Shown piece by piece: positions 1 to 7,040 of a stretch of 38,354 nucleotides of DNA. Source of the DNA: Bdellovibrionota bacterium (GTDB lineage Bacteria > Bdellovibrionota > Bdellovibrionia > Bdellovibrionales > JAMPXM01); NCBI GenBank assembly GCA_963170185.1, contig CAUJGS010000043.1, positions 1 to 38,354 of the forward strand, written 5' to 3'. The notes below the pieces were generated by a model. The model was not told the DNA's origin. It was given only the letters and a program-made list of their open reading frames with translations, and searched no databases. Made by a program: the position numbers and the translations under genes. Numbering within the stretch: the first letter of the stretch is position 1; each line of letters begins with the position of its first letter.

Positions 1-2319
1 ACTCATAGCGAGACTTGCTAGCATGGGGCTCAAAACCAAACCAAATAGCGGGTACAAAACCCCAGCCGCAACAGGAACACCGAGGACGTTGTAGAAAAAC
101 GCGAAGAAGAGGTTTTGCCGGATATTTCTCATCGTGAGTTCAGAGAGTCGATGAGCTCGAACAAGGCCCGAGATTTCGCCTTTAACCAAAGTCACTCCAG
201 CACTCTCAATCGCGACGTCCGTTCCACTTCCCATCGCGATTCCAACATCGGCTTGCGCAAGAGCCGGAGCGTCGTTGACACCGTCGCCAGCCATGGCCAC
301 GACTTTTCCTTTTGCTTGAAAACCACGAATTGCCGCATTCTTCCCTTCCGGCAAAATCTCGGCTTCCACCTGATCAATTTCAATCTCACGCGCCACAGCC
401 AGTGCCGTATGCCGACTGTCACCAGTCAACATCACGACCTCAACGCCATGGTCATGGAAATACTTGATCGCCTCTTTCGCTGTTTTCTTGATCGGATCTC
501 TCACCGTGATCACGCCTGCGGGACGCCCATCTATCCCTACCAGCATCGCCCCGTGCCCTGTCGCTTGCGACTTTGCCGCGATTTCAGAAAGTTCACGTGT
601 ATCTACGCCATTTGATTCCAGGAGTTTTCGATTTCCCACCAAGACTTTACGTCCTTCGACAACACCTAAGACACCCTGCCCAGTAACTGACGTGAAGTCC
701 GAAACGGGCGAGATGGCTAGACCGCGTGCAATCGCTCCATCCACGATGGCCGATGCCAGCGGATGTTCGCTAAGTTTTTCCAACGAAGCGGCAAGGCTTG
801 AAACCAAGCTCTCTTGAAAACCTTCAACGACTACGACTTCCGAGAGCCGCGGCTTTCCCTCGGTAAGAGTCCCCGTCTTGTCCACCACGAGTGTGGTGAT
901 CTTCTCGAGCGCTTCAAGCGCTTCCGCGTTCTTCACGAGAACGCCATGGGTAGCGCCCTTACCCATCCCGACCATGATCGACATGGGTGTTGCAAGCCCC
1001 AGCGCACATGGGCACGCGATGATCAAAACCGCGACAGCGTTCACAACTGCATGAATGAGTTTTGGCTCTGGACCAAAGAACCACCAAGCAACCGCCGATA
1101 ACAGACTCACCACCACAACTATCGGAACAAACACTCCTGCGATTTGGTCAGCGAGCTTTTGAATCGGAGCCCGACTCCGCTGCGCTTTTGATACCATCTT
1201 CACGATTTGTGAGAGCAAGGTATCTTCCCCAACCTTGGTAGCTTCCATCACAAAGCTTCCAGTGCCATTGACTGTCGCCCCTGTAACAGCACTCCCTTGC
1301 AGTTTTTCAACCGACACCGGCTCACCGGTGATCATGCTCTCATCGACAAGACTTTTTCCTTCAAGCACTCGGCCATCTACGGGGACTTTCTCGCCAGGCC
1401 GTACACGCAACCGATCTCCCAACAGAATCTCGTCGACCGAAACATCTTGCTCAGATCCGTCTTCTAAAACCCGTCTAGCGGTTTTCGCTTGAAGGCCCAA
1501 GAGAGCGCGGATGGCATTTCCGGTTTGGTTTCGGGCACGAAGCTCAAGAACTTGTCCAAGTAGTACCAAGGTGATGATCACCGCTGCTGATTCGTAGTAC
1601 ACAGCGACCATATCTCCATGCATCACGTAGTCTTTCGGGAAAATCTCAGGAAAGAACGTCGCTACGACACTATAGAGATACGCAACGCTTGTCCCCAGTC
1701 CGATCAGCGTGAACATATTGAGGTTCATTGTTTTGAGCGAGTTCCATGCGGCCTTAAAAAATGGCCAACCACCCCACAAAACAACAGGCGTTGCTAAAAG
1801 GAACTGGCTCCCCAGAAACAACCACGAAGGCAGTGCATGCTGCACGGGCTGCCCCGGAATCAGATCAGACATGGCAAGAAAGAAAAGCGGGACCGTAAAC
1901 ACGAGGCTCCACTTAAACCGCTTTGTCATGTCGATCAGTTCCGGATTTTCGACTTCGTCTAAGCTAATCTCTTCTGGTTCGAGCGCCATTCCACAAAGCG
2001 GGCAACTTCCTGGCCCCTTCTGCCGAACTTCGGGATGCATCGGGCAAATGAATGTACGCGCTTGGTCGGCTTCGGACACCTCTTCTGGTGCCTCGCTCTT
2101 GTGAAGATACGCATGAGGATCATTGTCGAACTTCGTCTTACACTTCGGATTACAGAAGAAGTACTCATGCCCCTCAAAAGTCGACTTCCCACCCTTTGCA
2201 GTTTTTGGATCTATGCGCATTCCGCACACGGGATCCGTCACCAGGTCTTGGCCTGAGGGCTTGTTAGTCGGTTTGCCGGTTTTCGAACAGCAGCTATGAT
2301 TGGTATGGTCGTGTTTCAT
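1..2319 (-). CDS. copA: Copper-translocating P1B-type ATPase CopA, 3' end cut by window
   Basis: This inner-membrane ATPase exports Cu(I) from the cytoplasm. I translated the open frame from the ATG to the window edge: 773 codons with no stop, so only a short C-terminal tail is missing. The N-terminus is His/Cys-rich, followed by a YHS domain (about residues 28-73, DPVCGM and a later CNPKC) and a heavy-metal-binding domain (about 89-115, CPMHPEV and [10 protein letters not shown]). The core has the TGEP actuator motif, the Cu(I)-type CPC metal site (C436-P-C438), the DKTGT phosphorylation site (D480), an HP motif (SEHPLAS) and GDGVNDAP. It has no classical GMTCxxC N-terminal HMA domain, which is common in the YHS subgroup. 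It diverges from cueR across a CueR-type operator and so should be copper-induced. The family call is secure; copper is favoured over silver or another monovalent metal by the CPC site and the CueR neighbour. Confidence 0.96.
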   Translation of the reverse strand, partial: MKHDHTNHSCCSKTGKPTNKPSGQDLVTDPVCGMRIDPKTAKGGKSTFEGHEYFFCNPKCKTKFDNDPHAYLHKSEAPEEVSEADQARTFICPMHPEVRQKGPGSCPLCGMALEPEEISLDEVENPELIDMTKRFKWSLVFTVPLFFLAMSDLIPGQPVQHALPSWLFLGSQFLLATPVVLWGGWPFFKAAWNSLKTMNLNMFTLIGLGTSVAYLYSVVATFFPEIFPKDYVMHGDMVAVYYESAAVIITLVLLGQVLELRARNQTGNAIRALLGLQAKTARRVLEDGSEQDVSVDEILLGDRLRVRPGEKVPVDGRVLEGKSLVDESMITGEPVSVEKLQGSAVTGATVNGTGSFVMEATKVGEDTLLSQIVKMVSKAQRSRAPIQKLADQIAGVFVPIVVVVSLLSAVAWWFFGPEPKLIHAVVNAVAVLIIACPCALGLATPMSIMVGMGKGATHGVLVKNAEALEALEKITTLVVDKTGTLTEGKPRLSEVVVVEGFQESLVSSLAASLEKLSEHPLASAIVDGAIARGLAISPVSDFTSVTGQGVLGVVEGRKVLVGNRKLLESNGVDTRELSEIAAKSQATGHGAMLVGIDGRPAGVITVRDPIKKTAKEAIKYFHDHGVEVVMLTGDSRHTALAVAREIEIDQVEAEILPEGKNAAIRGFQAKGKVVAMAGDGVNDAPALAQADVGIAMGSGTDVAIESAGVTLVKGEISGLVRAHRLSELTMRNIRQNLFFAFFYNVLGVPVAAGVLYPLFGLVLSPMLASLAMS

Positions 2320-2325
2320 AAAGAC

Positions 2326-2356
2326 ATCATCCACCTTCCAACGGTTGGAAGGTCAA
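2326..2356 (-). promoter_or_regulatory. copA promoter, MerR-type with 19-nt spacer
   Basis: Read on the minus strand, a TTGACC -35 is followed by exactly 19 nt and then GATGAT as -10. The over-long 19-nt spacer holds most of the palindromic operator, as in promoters that MerR/CueR proteins activate by underwinding the DNA. The -10 ends 6 nt before the copA ATG, so transcription is expected to begin at or next to the start codon. Confidence 0.75.
2333..2353. promoter_or_regulatory. CueR operator (perfect palindrome)
   Basis: Two perfect 10-nt arms, ACCTTCCAAC and GTTGGAAGGT, flank a single central G. This contains the known CueR pattern ACCTTCC-N7-GGAAGGT. It lies between divergent copA and cueR, inside the copA promoter spacer and just upstream of a possible cueR -35. 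Confidence 0.88.
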
Positions 2357-2388
2357 TTGACATTCTCGCCGCTTGGATGATTCATAAT
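2357..2388 (+). promoter_or_regulatory. Possible cueR promoter
   Basis: A TTGACA hexamer is followed after 20 nt by CATAAT (5 of 6 to the -10 consensus). The spacer is longer than usual, so this is tentative. If used, transcription would start about at the cueR ATG, giving a leaderless message. No convincing ribosome binding site precedes that ATG, which agrees with this reading. Confidence 0.4.
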
Positions 2389-2394
2389 AGACCT

Positions 2395-2787
2395 ATGAAA
2401 ATCGGTGAGGCTGCAAAAGAATCCGGCGTGAACGCGAAACTCATTCGCCACTACGAGTCAATAGGGATCATCCCAAAGGCCGCACGAAGCGAGGCCGGAT
2501 ACCGCAAGTACTCGGAGGCCGATGTTCACATCTTGAAGTTCGTTAAACGTTCGCGAGCCCTTGGTTTCTCCATGAAGGAGATCAAAAAGCTCGTCGGTTT
2601 GTGGCGAAACAAATCACGCGCAAGCCTCGAGGTAAAAAACCTGGCACTTAAGCACGTCGAGGAAATGGAGAATAAAATCCAAGAGCTTCAGGACATGGTT
2701 CGAACACTTCGGCATTTGGCAAAAAACTGCCATGGCGACTCGCGGCCAGATTGCCCCATTCTGGAAGATCTTGCGACGTCACGCTAG
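2395..2787 (+). CDS. cueR: CueR-like copper-responsive MerR-family regulator
   Basis: This 130-residue cytoplasmic regulator should sense Cu(I) and activate the divergent copA promoter. The N-terminal winged helix (about residues 1-70: KIGEAAKESGV, IRHYESIGI, GYRKY) is followed by a dimerisation helix and a metal loop with C112 and C120 in CHGDSRPDC, the C-x7-C spacing of CueR. Ser77 occupies the position linked to monovalent-ion selectivity, where divalent sensors such as ZntR and MerR have Cys. The chosen ATG begins the conserved 'MKIGEAA' sequence; an upstream in-frame ATG would add 33 residues running through the operator and promoter, so I rejected it. Its last 9 nt overlap the 3' end of the convergent MerT-like gene. 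Confidence 0.93.
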   Translation: MKIGEAAKESGVNAKLIRHYESIGIIPKAARSEAGYRKYSEADVHILKFVKRSRALGFSMKEIKKLVGLWRNKSRASLEVKNLALKHVEEMENKIQELQDMVRTLRHLAKNCHGDSRPDCPILEDLATSR

Positions 2788-3144
2788 AACGTAAGCGAAA
2801 ACGAAACCCACGACATAGACAGTGACACTCACAAAGTAGAGGTTTCGGCTAAATCTTCGACCACTTATACAAGCCTGCCTAAGCTTCGGATCGACCGGGC
2901 ATGGCGCATTTCGATTGAGCCACAATAGTAGGCCATTTCCAGCCAACATCACACCGGCTAAGAGAAACACCGCCAGCTTGTTTTCCGAAACCCAGATCAG
3001 ACCAGGGACACTGGAAGCCAGTCCCGCCACAACAGCTCCTAGTCCTAGACTTACCAACAAAGCCGGAAGAGCGCAGCAAACCAATGTTCCCATCGAACCA
3101 AAGAGCGAGAGAAAAGTGACAAGCTGTGATCGCCGCTCGATCAT
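2779..3144 (-). CDS. MerT-like heavy-metal transport membrane protein
   Basis: This 121-residue predicted inner-membrane protein has three hydrophobic segments (about residues 9-42, 54-76 and 98-120). A vicinal pair C23-C24 lies in the first segment and a second pair, C82 and C92, lies in the loop before the third. That layout matches mercuric transporter MerT (Cys24-Cys25 in TM1, two loop cysteines), although overall similarity by eye is low. Its ATG overlaps the stop of the periplasmic HMA protein by 4 nt (ATGA), like a MerP/MerT pair passing metal from periplasm to membrane. No MerA or MerR accompanies it, so the metal may not be mercury; copper is plausible from context. Last gene of the operon headed by the outer-membrane protein. 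Confidence 0.68.
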   Translation of the reverse strand: MIERRSQLVTFLSLFGSMGTLVCCALPALLVSLGLGAVVAGLASSVPGLIWVSENKLAVFLLAGVMLAGNGLLLWLNRNAPCPVDPKLRQACISGRRFSRNLYFVSVTVYVVGFVFAYVLA

Positions 3145-3449
3145 GGTTTTGCCGATTCACCAGCAGAGAAGTTTGCTTCGTAACCAGCATCCTTTAACAA
3201 CTGAGTGATCTTCGCCTCCGAAAGAGTCTTTCCGTCTTTGAATTTCAGCATCACGAATTTCTTTTCAAGACTGACCTGAATATCGGCGACCTCGTCTTGT
3301 GAACGAAACTTCTTCTCAATCCCTTGGGCACAAAAAGAACACACCATCCCTTTCACCCCCACCTTCATTTCTTGACCTGCCATCGCAGGCAGCGAAATGA
3401 GCACTCCAACCAAACCGAACGTCGCAGCCTTGATCATCGTTTTGATCAT
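3141..3449 (-). CDS. Periplasmic heavy-metal-associated (HMA/MerP-like) protein
   Basis: This 102-residue protein has a signal peptide (cleavage expected after AMA, about residue 24) and a single HMA ferredoxin-like domain with GMVCSFC (C37, C40), the usual M-x-C-x-x-C soft-metal site. The region EVADIQVSLEKKFVMLKF and the terminal KDAGYEA match the fold's conserved strands and last helix. It probably captures a monovalent or soft metal in the periplasm and passes it to the overlapping MerT-like protein. A strong AGGAGG sits just upstream of the ATG, only a few bases after the stop of the outer-membrane protein gene, so the three genes form one operon. It could equally be a periplasmic copper chaperone. 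Confidence 0.85.
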   Translation of the reverse strand: MIKTMIKAATFGLVGVLISLPAMAGQEMKVGVKGMVCSFCAQGIEKKFRSQDEVADIQVSLEKKFVMLKFKDGKTLSEAKITQLLKDAGYEANFSAGESAKP

Positions 3450-3460
3450 AAAACCTCCTC

Positions 3461-4138
3461 CTAAAAATGAACCATGTAGTTAAAAACCCATCCACCATTC
3501 AGACGGGTTCCTATTTCCCAAAGCGTGTTTCGTACGTAAAACCGCAATATCTGCGTAAGCTCGACTTCCTCACCGCCTAACCCGCTACCTGATCCGCGTC
3601 CGACGTAGCGTTCGGCTTGCAAGATGAGCCACACATTGAGTTCGTCGTATTCCGCCAAAAACGGCGCTGTTCCCACGCGGAACTTCATGTACCCGTAGCT
3701 CTCGTTTGGAATCGCAAGATTTCGACGGTTATCGCGATGGAGATACATTTGATCAAATAGGACGTAGTACCGACGACTTTCCCAATCCATACCAAGACCG
3801 GCCATTCGCACCGTCTGATTCTCATTCTTGAAAACTTCAGAACCGATCCCGCCGCTGAGATAGATATTAGCCTGCGAGTCCTCGTTGTTCCAACGTTTGG
3901 CGAGCCAGTTCAGTCTCGGAATATAGAACTCGGAATCCGAACTCTTTAAGTACGTTGTCGCGACCGCAAGCTGTGACGTGAAGGAATGCACAAGAGACAC
4001 TTCCGTCATGTCGGAAGAGTTGAACGACATCAGGCCCCAAGCACCTTTGTACGGAACCGGATGAGCTTCAGATCGCGCGCCAAATCCCACCACCACAAGT
4101 GCACCAAAAAGAAGCGCTGTAAACCGTCTCAACACCAT
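3461..4138 (-). CDS. Predicted outer-membrane beta-barrel protein, first gene of ECF-controlled operon
   Basis: This 225-residue protein is not a family I recognise. It has a signal peptide (about residues 1-25, ending SEA) and then many short amphipathic stretches rich in aromatic and alternating residues, with a terminal phenylalanine (YMVHF), as in small outer-membrane barrels. I chose the second ATG, 12 nt inside the longest frame, because GGGGGA lies 5 nt upstream of it and the first ATG would be only about 10 nt after the predicted -10 element. It leads the operon with the HMA and MerT-like genes, so a role in metal passage or sensing at the outer membrane is inferred. Two His/Pro residues just after the signal (HPVPYKG) are notable but untested. 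Confidence 0.7.
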   Translation of the reverse strand: MVLRRFTALLFGALVVVGFGARSEAHPVPYKGAWGLMSFNSSDMTEVSLVHSFTSQLAVATTYLKSSDSEFYIPRLNWLAKRWNNEDSQANIYLSGGIGSEVFKNENQTVRMAGLGMDWESRRYYVLFDQMYLHRDNRRNLAIPNESYGYMKFRVGTAPFLAEYDELNVWLILQAERYVGRGSGSGLGGEEVELTQILRFYVRNTLWEIGTRLNGGWVFNYMVHF

Positions 4139-4160
4139 CAGATCCCCCATTTACAAAGAG

Positions 4161-4190
4161 GAATACGAACAGGGCCGTTTTTTTGTGACA
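4161..4190 (-). promoter_or_regulatory. ECF-type promoter for the outer-membrane/HMA/MerT-like operon
   Basis: On the minus strand TGTCACAA is followed by 15 nt and CGTATTC, then CTCTTTG. The same two blocks with the same spacing precede the divergent sigma factor gene on the plus strand. This fits an ECF-sigma -35/-10 pair. The leader to the chosen start codon would be about 15-17 nt. Confidence 0.75.
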
Positions 4191-4212
4191 TCGAAAATAA
4201 TTTGTCACAAAA
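4181..4212. repeat. Perfect inverted repeat in the divergent sigma/operon promoter region
   Basis: Arms TTTTGTGACA and TGTCACAAAA match perfectly over 10 bp around a 12-nt AT-rich centre. Each arm contains the -35 block of one of the two divergent promoters, so the symmetry is explained by back-to-back copies of the same promoter element. A dimeric regulator binding here as well cannot be excluded. Confidence 0.9.
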
Positions 4213-4232
4213 CAATCCGACCGCTCGTATTC
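4203..4232 (+). promoter_or_regulatory. ECF-type promoter for the sigma factor operon
   Basis: TGTCACAA, 15 nt, CGTATTC, then A and CTCTTTG: the same element as the mirror copy upstream of the minus-strand operon. Transcription should start near 4239, shortly before the ribosome binding site GAGAGAGGA of the sigma gene. The match predicts positive autoregulation. Confidence 0.75.
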
Positions 4233-4249
4233 ACTCTTTGAGAGAGGAC

Positions 4250-4828
4250 ATGACTACTCACCGCCCCCAAACGGGACTCGACTCTCAATCCGACGAAGAA
4301 CTGATGGACCTCTATCGGCGTGGGGACTCTATGGCCAAAACAGCCTTTCAGTTGATTTTCGAGCGCTATGGCGGCCGAGTTCTTATGTTTCTCTCCCGAC
4401 GGGTTCCAAATAGCCGCTTGGCAGAGGACCTCACTCAAGAGGTCTTCTTCAAACTTCATCGGTCAAAACACCTCTACAACTCGACCCTGCCGTTTTCACC
4501 GTGGCTGTTTTCGATCGCTCGGTCTGTGATGCTAGATCACCTTAAGCGCCGAGATCTTGAAGACCCTGTCGGCGATGCCTCGAACTTCGATAAATTTCCG
4601 ACGACCACTGAATCACAACCAGCGACAGGACTGAACTCAGAGCCAAGCCTTGCTCTCGGCCGGCTTCCAGAAGCTCAGAGCGAGGCCATTCGGCTAAGAG
4701 TTTACGAGAACGAAACATTTGATGAAATCGCACTTAGGCTTTCGACCTCGCCAGACAACGCAAGACAGCTATTTAGTCGCGGGATCAAAAAACTTCGATC
4801 CCTCTTAAAAAACAAGGAGGATCTATGA
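4250..4828 (+). CDS. ECF (RpoE-type) RNA polymerase sigma factor
   Basis: This 192-residue protein has the two-domain layout of extracytoplasmic-function sigma factors. Region sigma2 spans about residues 20-100 (RYGGRVLMFLSRRV, LAEDLTQEVFFKLHR, PWLFSIARSVMLDHLKRR) and sigma4 about 135-190 (LPEAQSEAIRLRVYENETFDEIALRLSTS and the recognition helix up to KKLRSLL). It should direct RNA polymerase to the TGTCACAA/CGTATTC promoters on both sides of the divergent region. The ATG was chosen because a purine-rich GAGAGAGGA precedes it and the protein then begins as normal ECF factors do; longer in-frame starts run back through the promoter. The stop overlaps the start of the membrane protein downstream by ATGA, the usual arrangement of a sigma and its anti-sigma. 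Its linkage to metal genes suggests metal or envelope stress as the signal. Confidence 0.93.
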   Translation: MTTHRPQTGLDSQSDEELMDLYRRGDSMAKTAFQLIFERYGGRVLMFLSRRVPNSRLAEDLTQEVFFKLHRSKHLYNSTLPFSPWLFSIARSVMLDHLKRRDLEDPVGDASNFDKFPTTTESQPATGLNSEPSLALGRLPEAQSEAIRLRVYENETFDEIALRLSTSPDNARQLFSRGIKKLRSLLKNKEDL

Positions 4829-5352
4829 ACTTCGGAAACAAAGATGAGTGGCTAAATGAACTCGTTGAGTTCTCCAAACTTCCCAAGAGCGAAGCTCCGG
4901 CGCGTGTTCTTAAGGGACTTCAAACGCGTCTCTTCCCGAATCCCTGGGTCGTATTCGGAAAGATCGCGATCCTGCACGGGCTTGTCGGCTTCTTTTCGCT
5001 CGCGATCTGTGAACAGTTTGGACTCAATCCCTTTCAAACTACGCAGTCACTGACCGTTTGGTTCATGAGCCTTGCCGGCCATAATCTCTGCATGGTGCTT
5101 TGTGGGATGTTCTTTATGGCAACGACGTATCTTCTCGCCAATGTCGTGCTCACGCTCGAGGAGCTTGAGAGCATCAAACGCCATGAATGGCTACAAACGG
5201 GCGTGGTATGCCTAACATCACTCGCCGCGTTTGCGTTCTTCGGAGCCGAGCTCGTCGGCACATTCGTTCTTCTATGGCTAGTCGGTGCCGTCTCCGGCGG
5301 GTTGCTCTCGATCGAAGTCAGCTATCGGCTACGAAGAGAGCTTGCGGCTTAA
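4825..5352 (+). CDS. Multi-pass membrane protein, probable anti-sigma factor
   Basis: This 175-residue protein is not a family I recognise. The first 40 residues are hydrophilic and cytoplasmic-like (NKDEWLNELVEFSKLP), as expected for a sigma-binding region, followed by about four membrane spans (roughly residues 41-61, 77-109, 122-141 and 142-165) and a basic C-terminus. It is translationally coupled to the ECF sigma gene, hence the anti-sigma proposal. It lacks the classical zinc-binding HX3CX2C soluble motif, but H86, C89 and C93 lie together inside a hydrophobic span, with H51, C62 and C129 also in or next to spans. These could form a metal- or redox-sensing site within the membrane. Function is inferred from position and topology only. 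Confidence 0.6.
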   Translation: MNFGNKDEWLNELVEFSKLPKSEAPARVLKGLQTRLFPNPWVVFGKIAILHGLVGFFSLAICEQFGLNPFQTTQSLTVWFMSLAGHNLCMVLCGMFFMATTYLLANVVLTLEELESIKRHEWLQTGVVCLTSLAAFAFFGAELVGTFVLLWLVGAVSGGLLSIEVSYRLRRELAA

Positions 5353-5451
5353 GACGGCAAGTCTACGGCCGGATAAGATTCGACATAAGACTGCCTTGCA
5401 TGACGACACTCCCCTGCTTCATGACATAGATGCCATCACTTCTCCTCAAGA

Positions 5452-6192
5452 CTACGGTACTACAATAGTGTAACGACCATTCACAACATTCATCTGCGGC
5501 GGGATGCGGCGGTCCTCAAAATAGACATAGCCTTCACGAAGTTCTCGCCAAAAACTGAAGTCATTGAACCGGAGATATCGAAACAATACCAAACGGTCCA
5601 ACCGAAATGGAAATATGTGTACAGACACACTGTCTTGACCGTTTTTTATAGCTGCTTCCACAAGTGCGTAGATCTCCTCTACTCCAGAGTCCGTCATCGC
5701 AAGACATCCTATCGACACACAGTCTCCGTGAATCATGAGAAAACTACCCGTTCTTCCGTGATGGCGGTCGTATCGATTCGGAAATCCAATATTCATCGAG
5801 AGATGGTAGGAACTATTCGGATTAAAACTACCGGCACCGAGCTTATAAAACCCTTCTGGGGTTTTCCTATCACCCGTTCGCTTTTTTGGCCCGAGACCAC
5901 CGGAAAAGTAGCAGATCGGATATGAACGAAAGAGCTCAAACTTTTCGCCACGTTTTAGCCAAACCTCCATAATCGACTCGTCTTTAAAGACGCGAAGAAA
6001 CGCGGCATCTCCCCACTTCCACCCCCGAGATTCAAGAGCTGGCTCTAGCCGTGTTCGAACCCGCTCCACTGCTTCTCGAGACCGCGTCGAAGTCGGAATC
6101 GCCGAACGTGTGTCCGCACAGGCCACATGGGGCACAGATCCAAGTGCTCCAAGAGAAACTCCCAATACTAGGCAATTAAATAAAGCTCGCAT
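5452..6192 (-). CDS. YafK-like murein L,D-transpeptidase family protein
   Basis: This 246-residue periplasmic YkuD-domain enzyme acts on peptidoglycan cross-links or on lipoprotein attachment. A signal peptide ends near residue 26 (HVACA). The catalytic domain shows GDRKTPEGFY (about 107-116) and the active-site block HGDCVSIGCLAM with H155 and C163. Length and motif arrangement match E. coli YafK (DpaA/LdtF), which releases Braun lipoprotein from peptidoglycan, better than the cross-linking LdtD group, but the reaction cannot be decided from sequence alone. GGAGGG stands 7 nt before the ATG. It is divergent from the response regulator gene and convergent with the anti-sigma candidate, with 99 nt between their stops in which I see no convincing terminator. 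Confidence 0.88.
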   Translation of the reverse strand: MRALFNCLVLGVSLGALGSVPHVACADTRSAIPTSTRSREAVERVRTRLEPALESRGWKWGDAAFLRVFKDESIMEVWLKRGEKFELFRSYPICYFSGGLGPKKRTGDRKTPEGFYKLGAGSFNPNSSYHLSMNIGFPNRYDRHHGRTGSFLMIHGDCVSIGCLAMTDSGVEEIYALVEAAIKNGQDSVSVHIFPFRLDRLVLFRYLRFNDFSFWRELREGYVYFEDRRIPPQMNVVNGRYTIVVP

Positions 6193-6264
6193 GTCTCATC
6201 CCTCCGACCTCCAGGGTGAGACCTCCTCGTTCCTAAACACAGACACGGACTTGTAAAATCCGAA

Positions 6265-6292
6265 TTGTGTCTTTTTACATTTTCATTACAAT
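6265..6292 (+). promoter_or_regulatory. Possible promoter of the two-component operon
   Basis: TTGTGT, 16 nt, TACAAT (5 of 6 to consensus). The predicted transcript start, about 6299, lies after an upstream in-frame ATG and before the ATG preceded by GAGAG, which supports the later start codon for the response regulator. The -35 match is weak. Confidence 0.35.
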
Positions 6293-6329
6293 GACAAAGA
6301 CCCTAGCCTGCTACGCTCGAGAGAGTTGC

Positions 6330-7040
6330 ATGACGAAAAGTAAGCACATTCTCATTGTCGAAGACGAACCCGCTATCCGGGATGGCTTGCAGAACCTTTT
6401 TGCCTTTCACGGCTATCAAGTATCGGTTTGCCTAGACGGCAATTCGGGTCTTAAGTCCGCCACCCAAGATCCGGTCGACCTTGTGATCTTGGATGTGATG
6501 CTACCAGGAAAAGACGGCTTTCAAGTTTGCCAAGAAATCCGAGAAAAGAAACCACGCCTTCCCATCATCATGCTGACCGCAAGGACTTCGGAAGATGACA
6601 TCGTAAATGGGCTTAAACTAGGAGCCGACGACTACATTCCAAAGCCGTTTTCTCTTCGCATCCTTCTAACTCGTGTCGAAAATCTCTTAAAACGAGACTC
6701 TCGTGGGTCAGAGGAAAAGAATCTGCTCGCCGGCCCTTGGAAAATCTCCGGAAAAAATCTCACTGCCACTCATCAGTTCAACGGCAAGTCCATTGAACTC
6801 ACACCGCGAGAAGTAGAAATCCTAGATTTCCTAGCGAGCCTAAACCACGACAGCAAAACGCGCGAAGAGCTTCTCTCCCAGGTTTGGGGGTACCGAGACG
6901 CGGCCGACTTGGAAACCAGAACGGTCGATATTCATATTGCAAAACTTCGAAAAAAACTCGAGATCGACGCCAAAGCACCGGAAATCATTCTCACCATACG
7001 TGGGCGAGGCTATCGCCTGGTAAAAGCGCATGAAGAATGA
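6330..7040 (+). CDS. OmpR/PhoB-family response regulator
   Basis: This 236-residue DNA-binding response regulator has a receiver domain with the acidic pair E11-D12, phospho-acceptor D55 (LVILDVMLPGKDGF), a conserved Thr in MLTAR and a conserved Lys in PKPFS. A C-terminal winged helix follows (about residues 135-235; LTPREVEIL, VDIHIAKLRKKL, IRGRGYRLV). The start was chosen at the ATG with GAGAG just upstream; two in-frame upstream starts would add 13-21 residues before the receiver and lie at or before the predicted transcript start. It overlaps its kinase gene by 11 nt. Family members bind 7-bp direct repeats at about 11-bp period. Such a repeat lies ahead of the porin gene downstream, making that operon the likely target. 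Confidence 0.93.
   Translation: MTKSKHILIVEDEPAIRDGLQNLFAFHGYQVSVCLDGNSGLKSATQDPVDLVILDVMLPGKDGFQVCQEIREKKPRLPIIMLTARTSEDDIVNGLKLGADDYIPKPFSLRILLTRVENLLKRDSRGSEEKNLLAGPWKISGKNLTATHQFNGKSIELTPREVEILDFLASLNHDSKTREELLSQVWGYRDAADLETRTVDIHIAKLRKKLEIDAKAPEIILTIRGRGYRLVKAHEE

Noticed and set aside
2779-3449. Mercury-resistance (mer) operon.
   Set aside because: No MerA reductase or MerR with mercury-type cysteines is present; the nearby MerR-family protein has the CueR metal loop and Ser77.
4184-4209. Possible CRP/FNR-like site (TGTGA ... TCACA).
   Set aside because: The half-sites are 16 nt apart instead of 6, and the symmetry is fully explained by two back-to-back copies of the ECF promoter -35.
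3986-4249. N-terminal extension of the ECF sigma factor.
   Set aside because: The extra codons cross the divergent promoters and the start of the opposite gene; the ATG with GAGAGAGGA gives a normal ECF N-terminus.
6193-6222. GTCTCA/TGAGAC inverted repeat between the L,D-transpeptidase and response regulator genes as a regulator site.
   Set aside because: It overlaps the ribosome binding site of the transpeptidase, has a bulge, and only a hexamer is shared with the repeats near 8829 and 14525.
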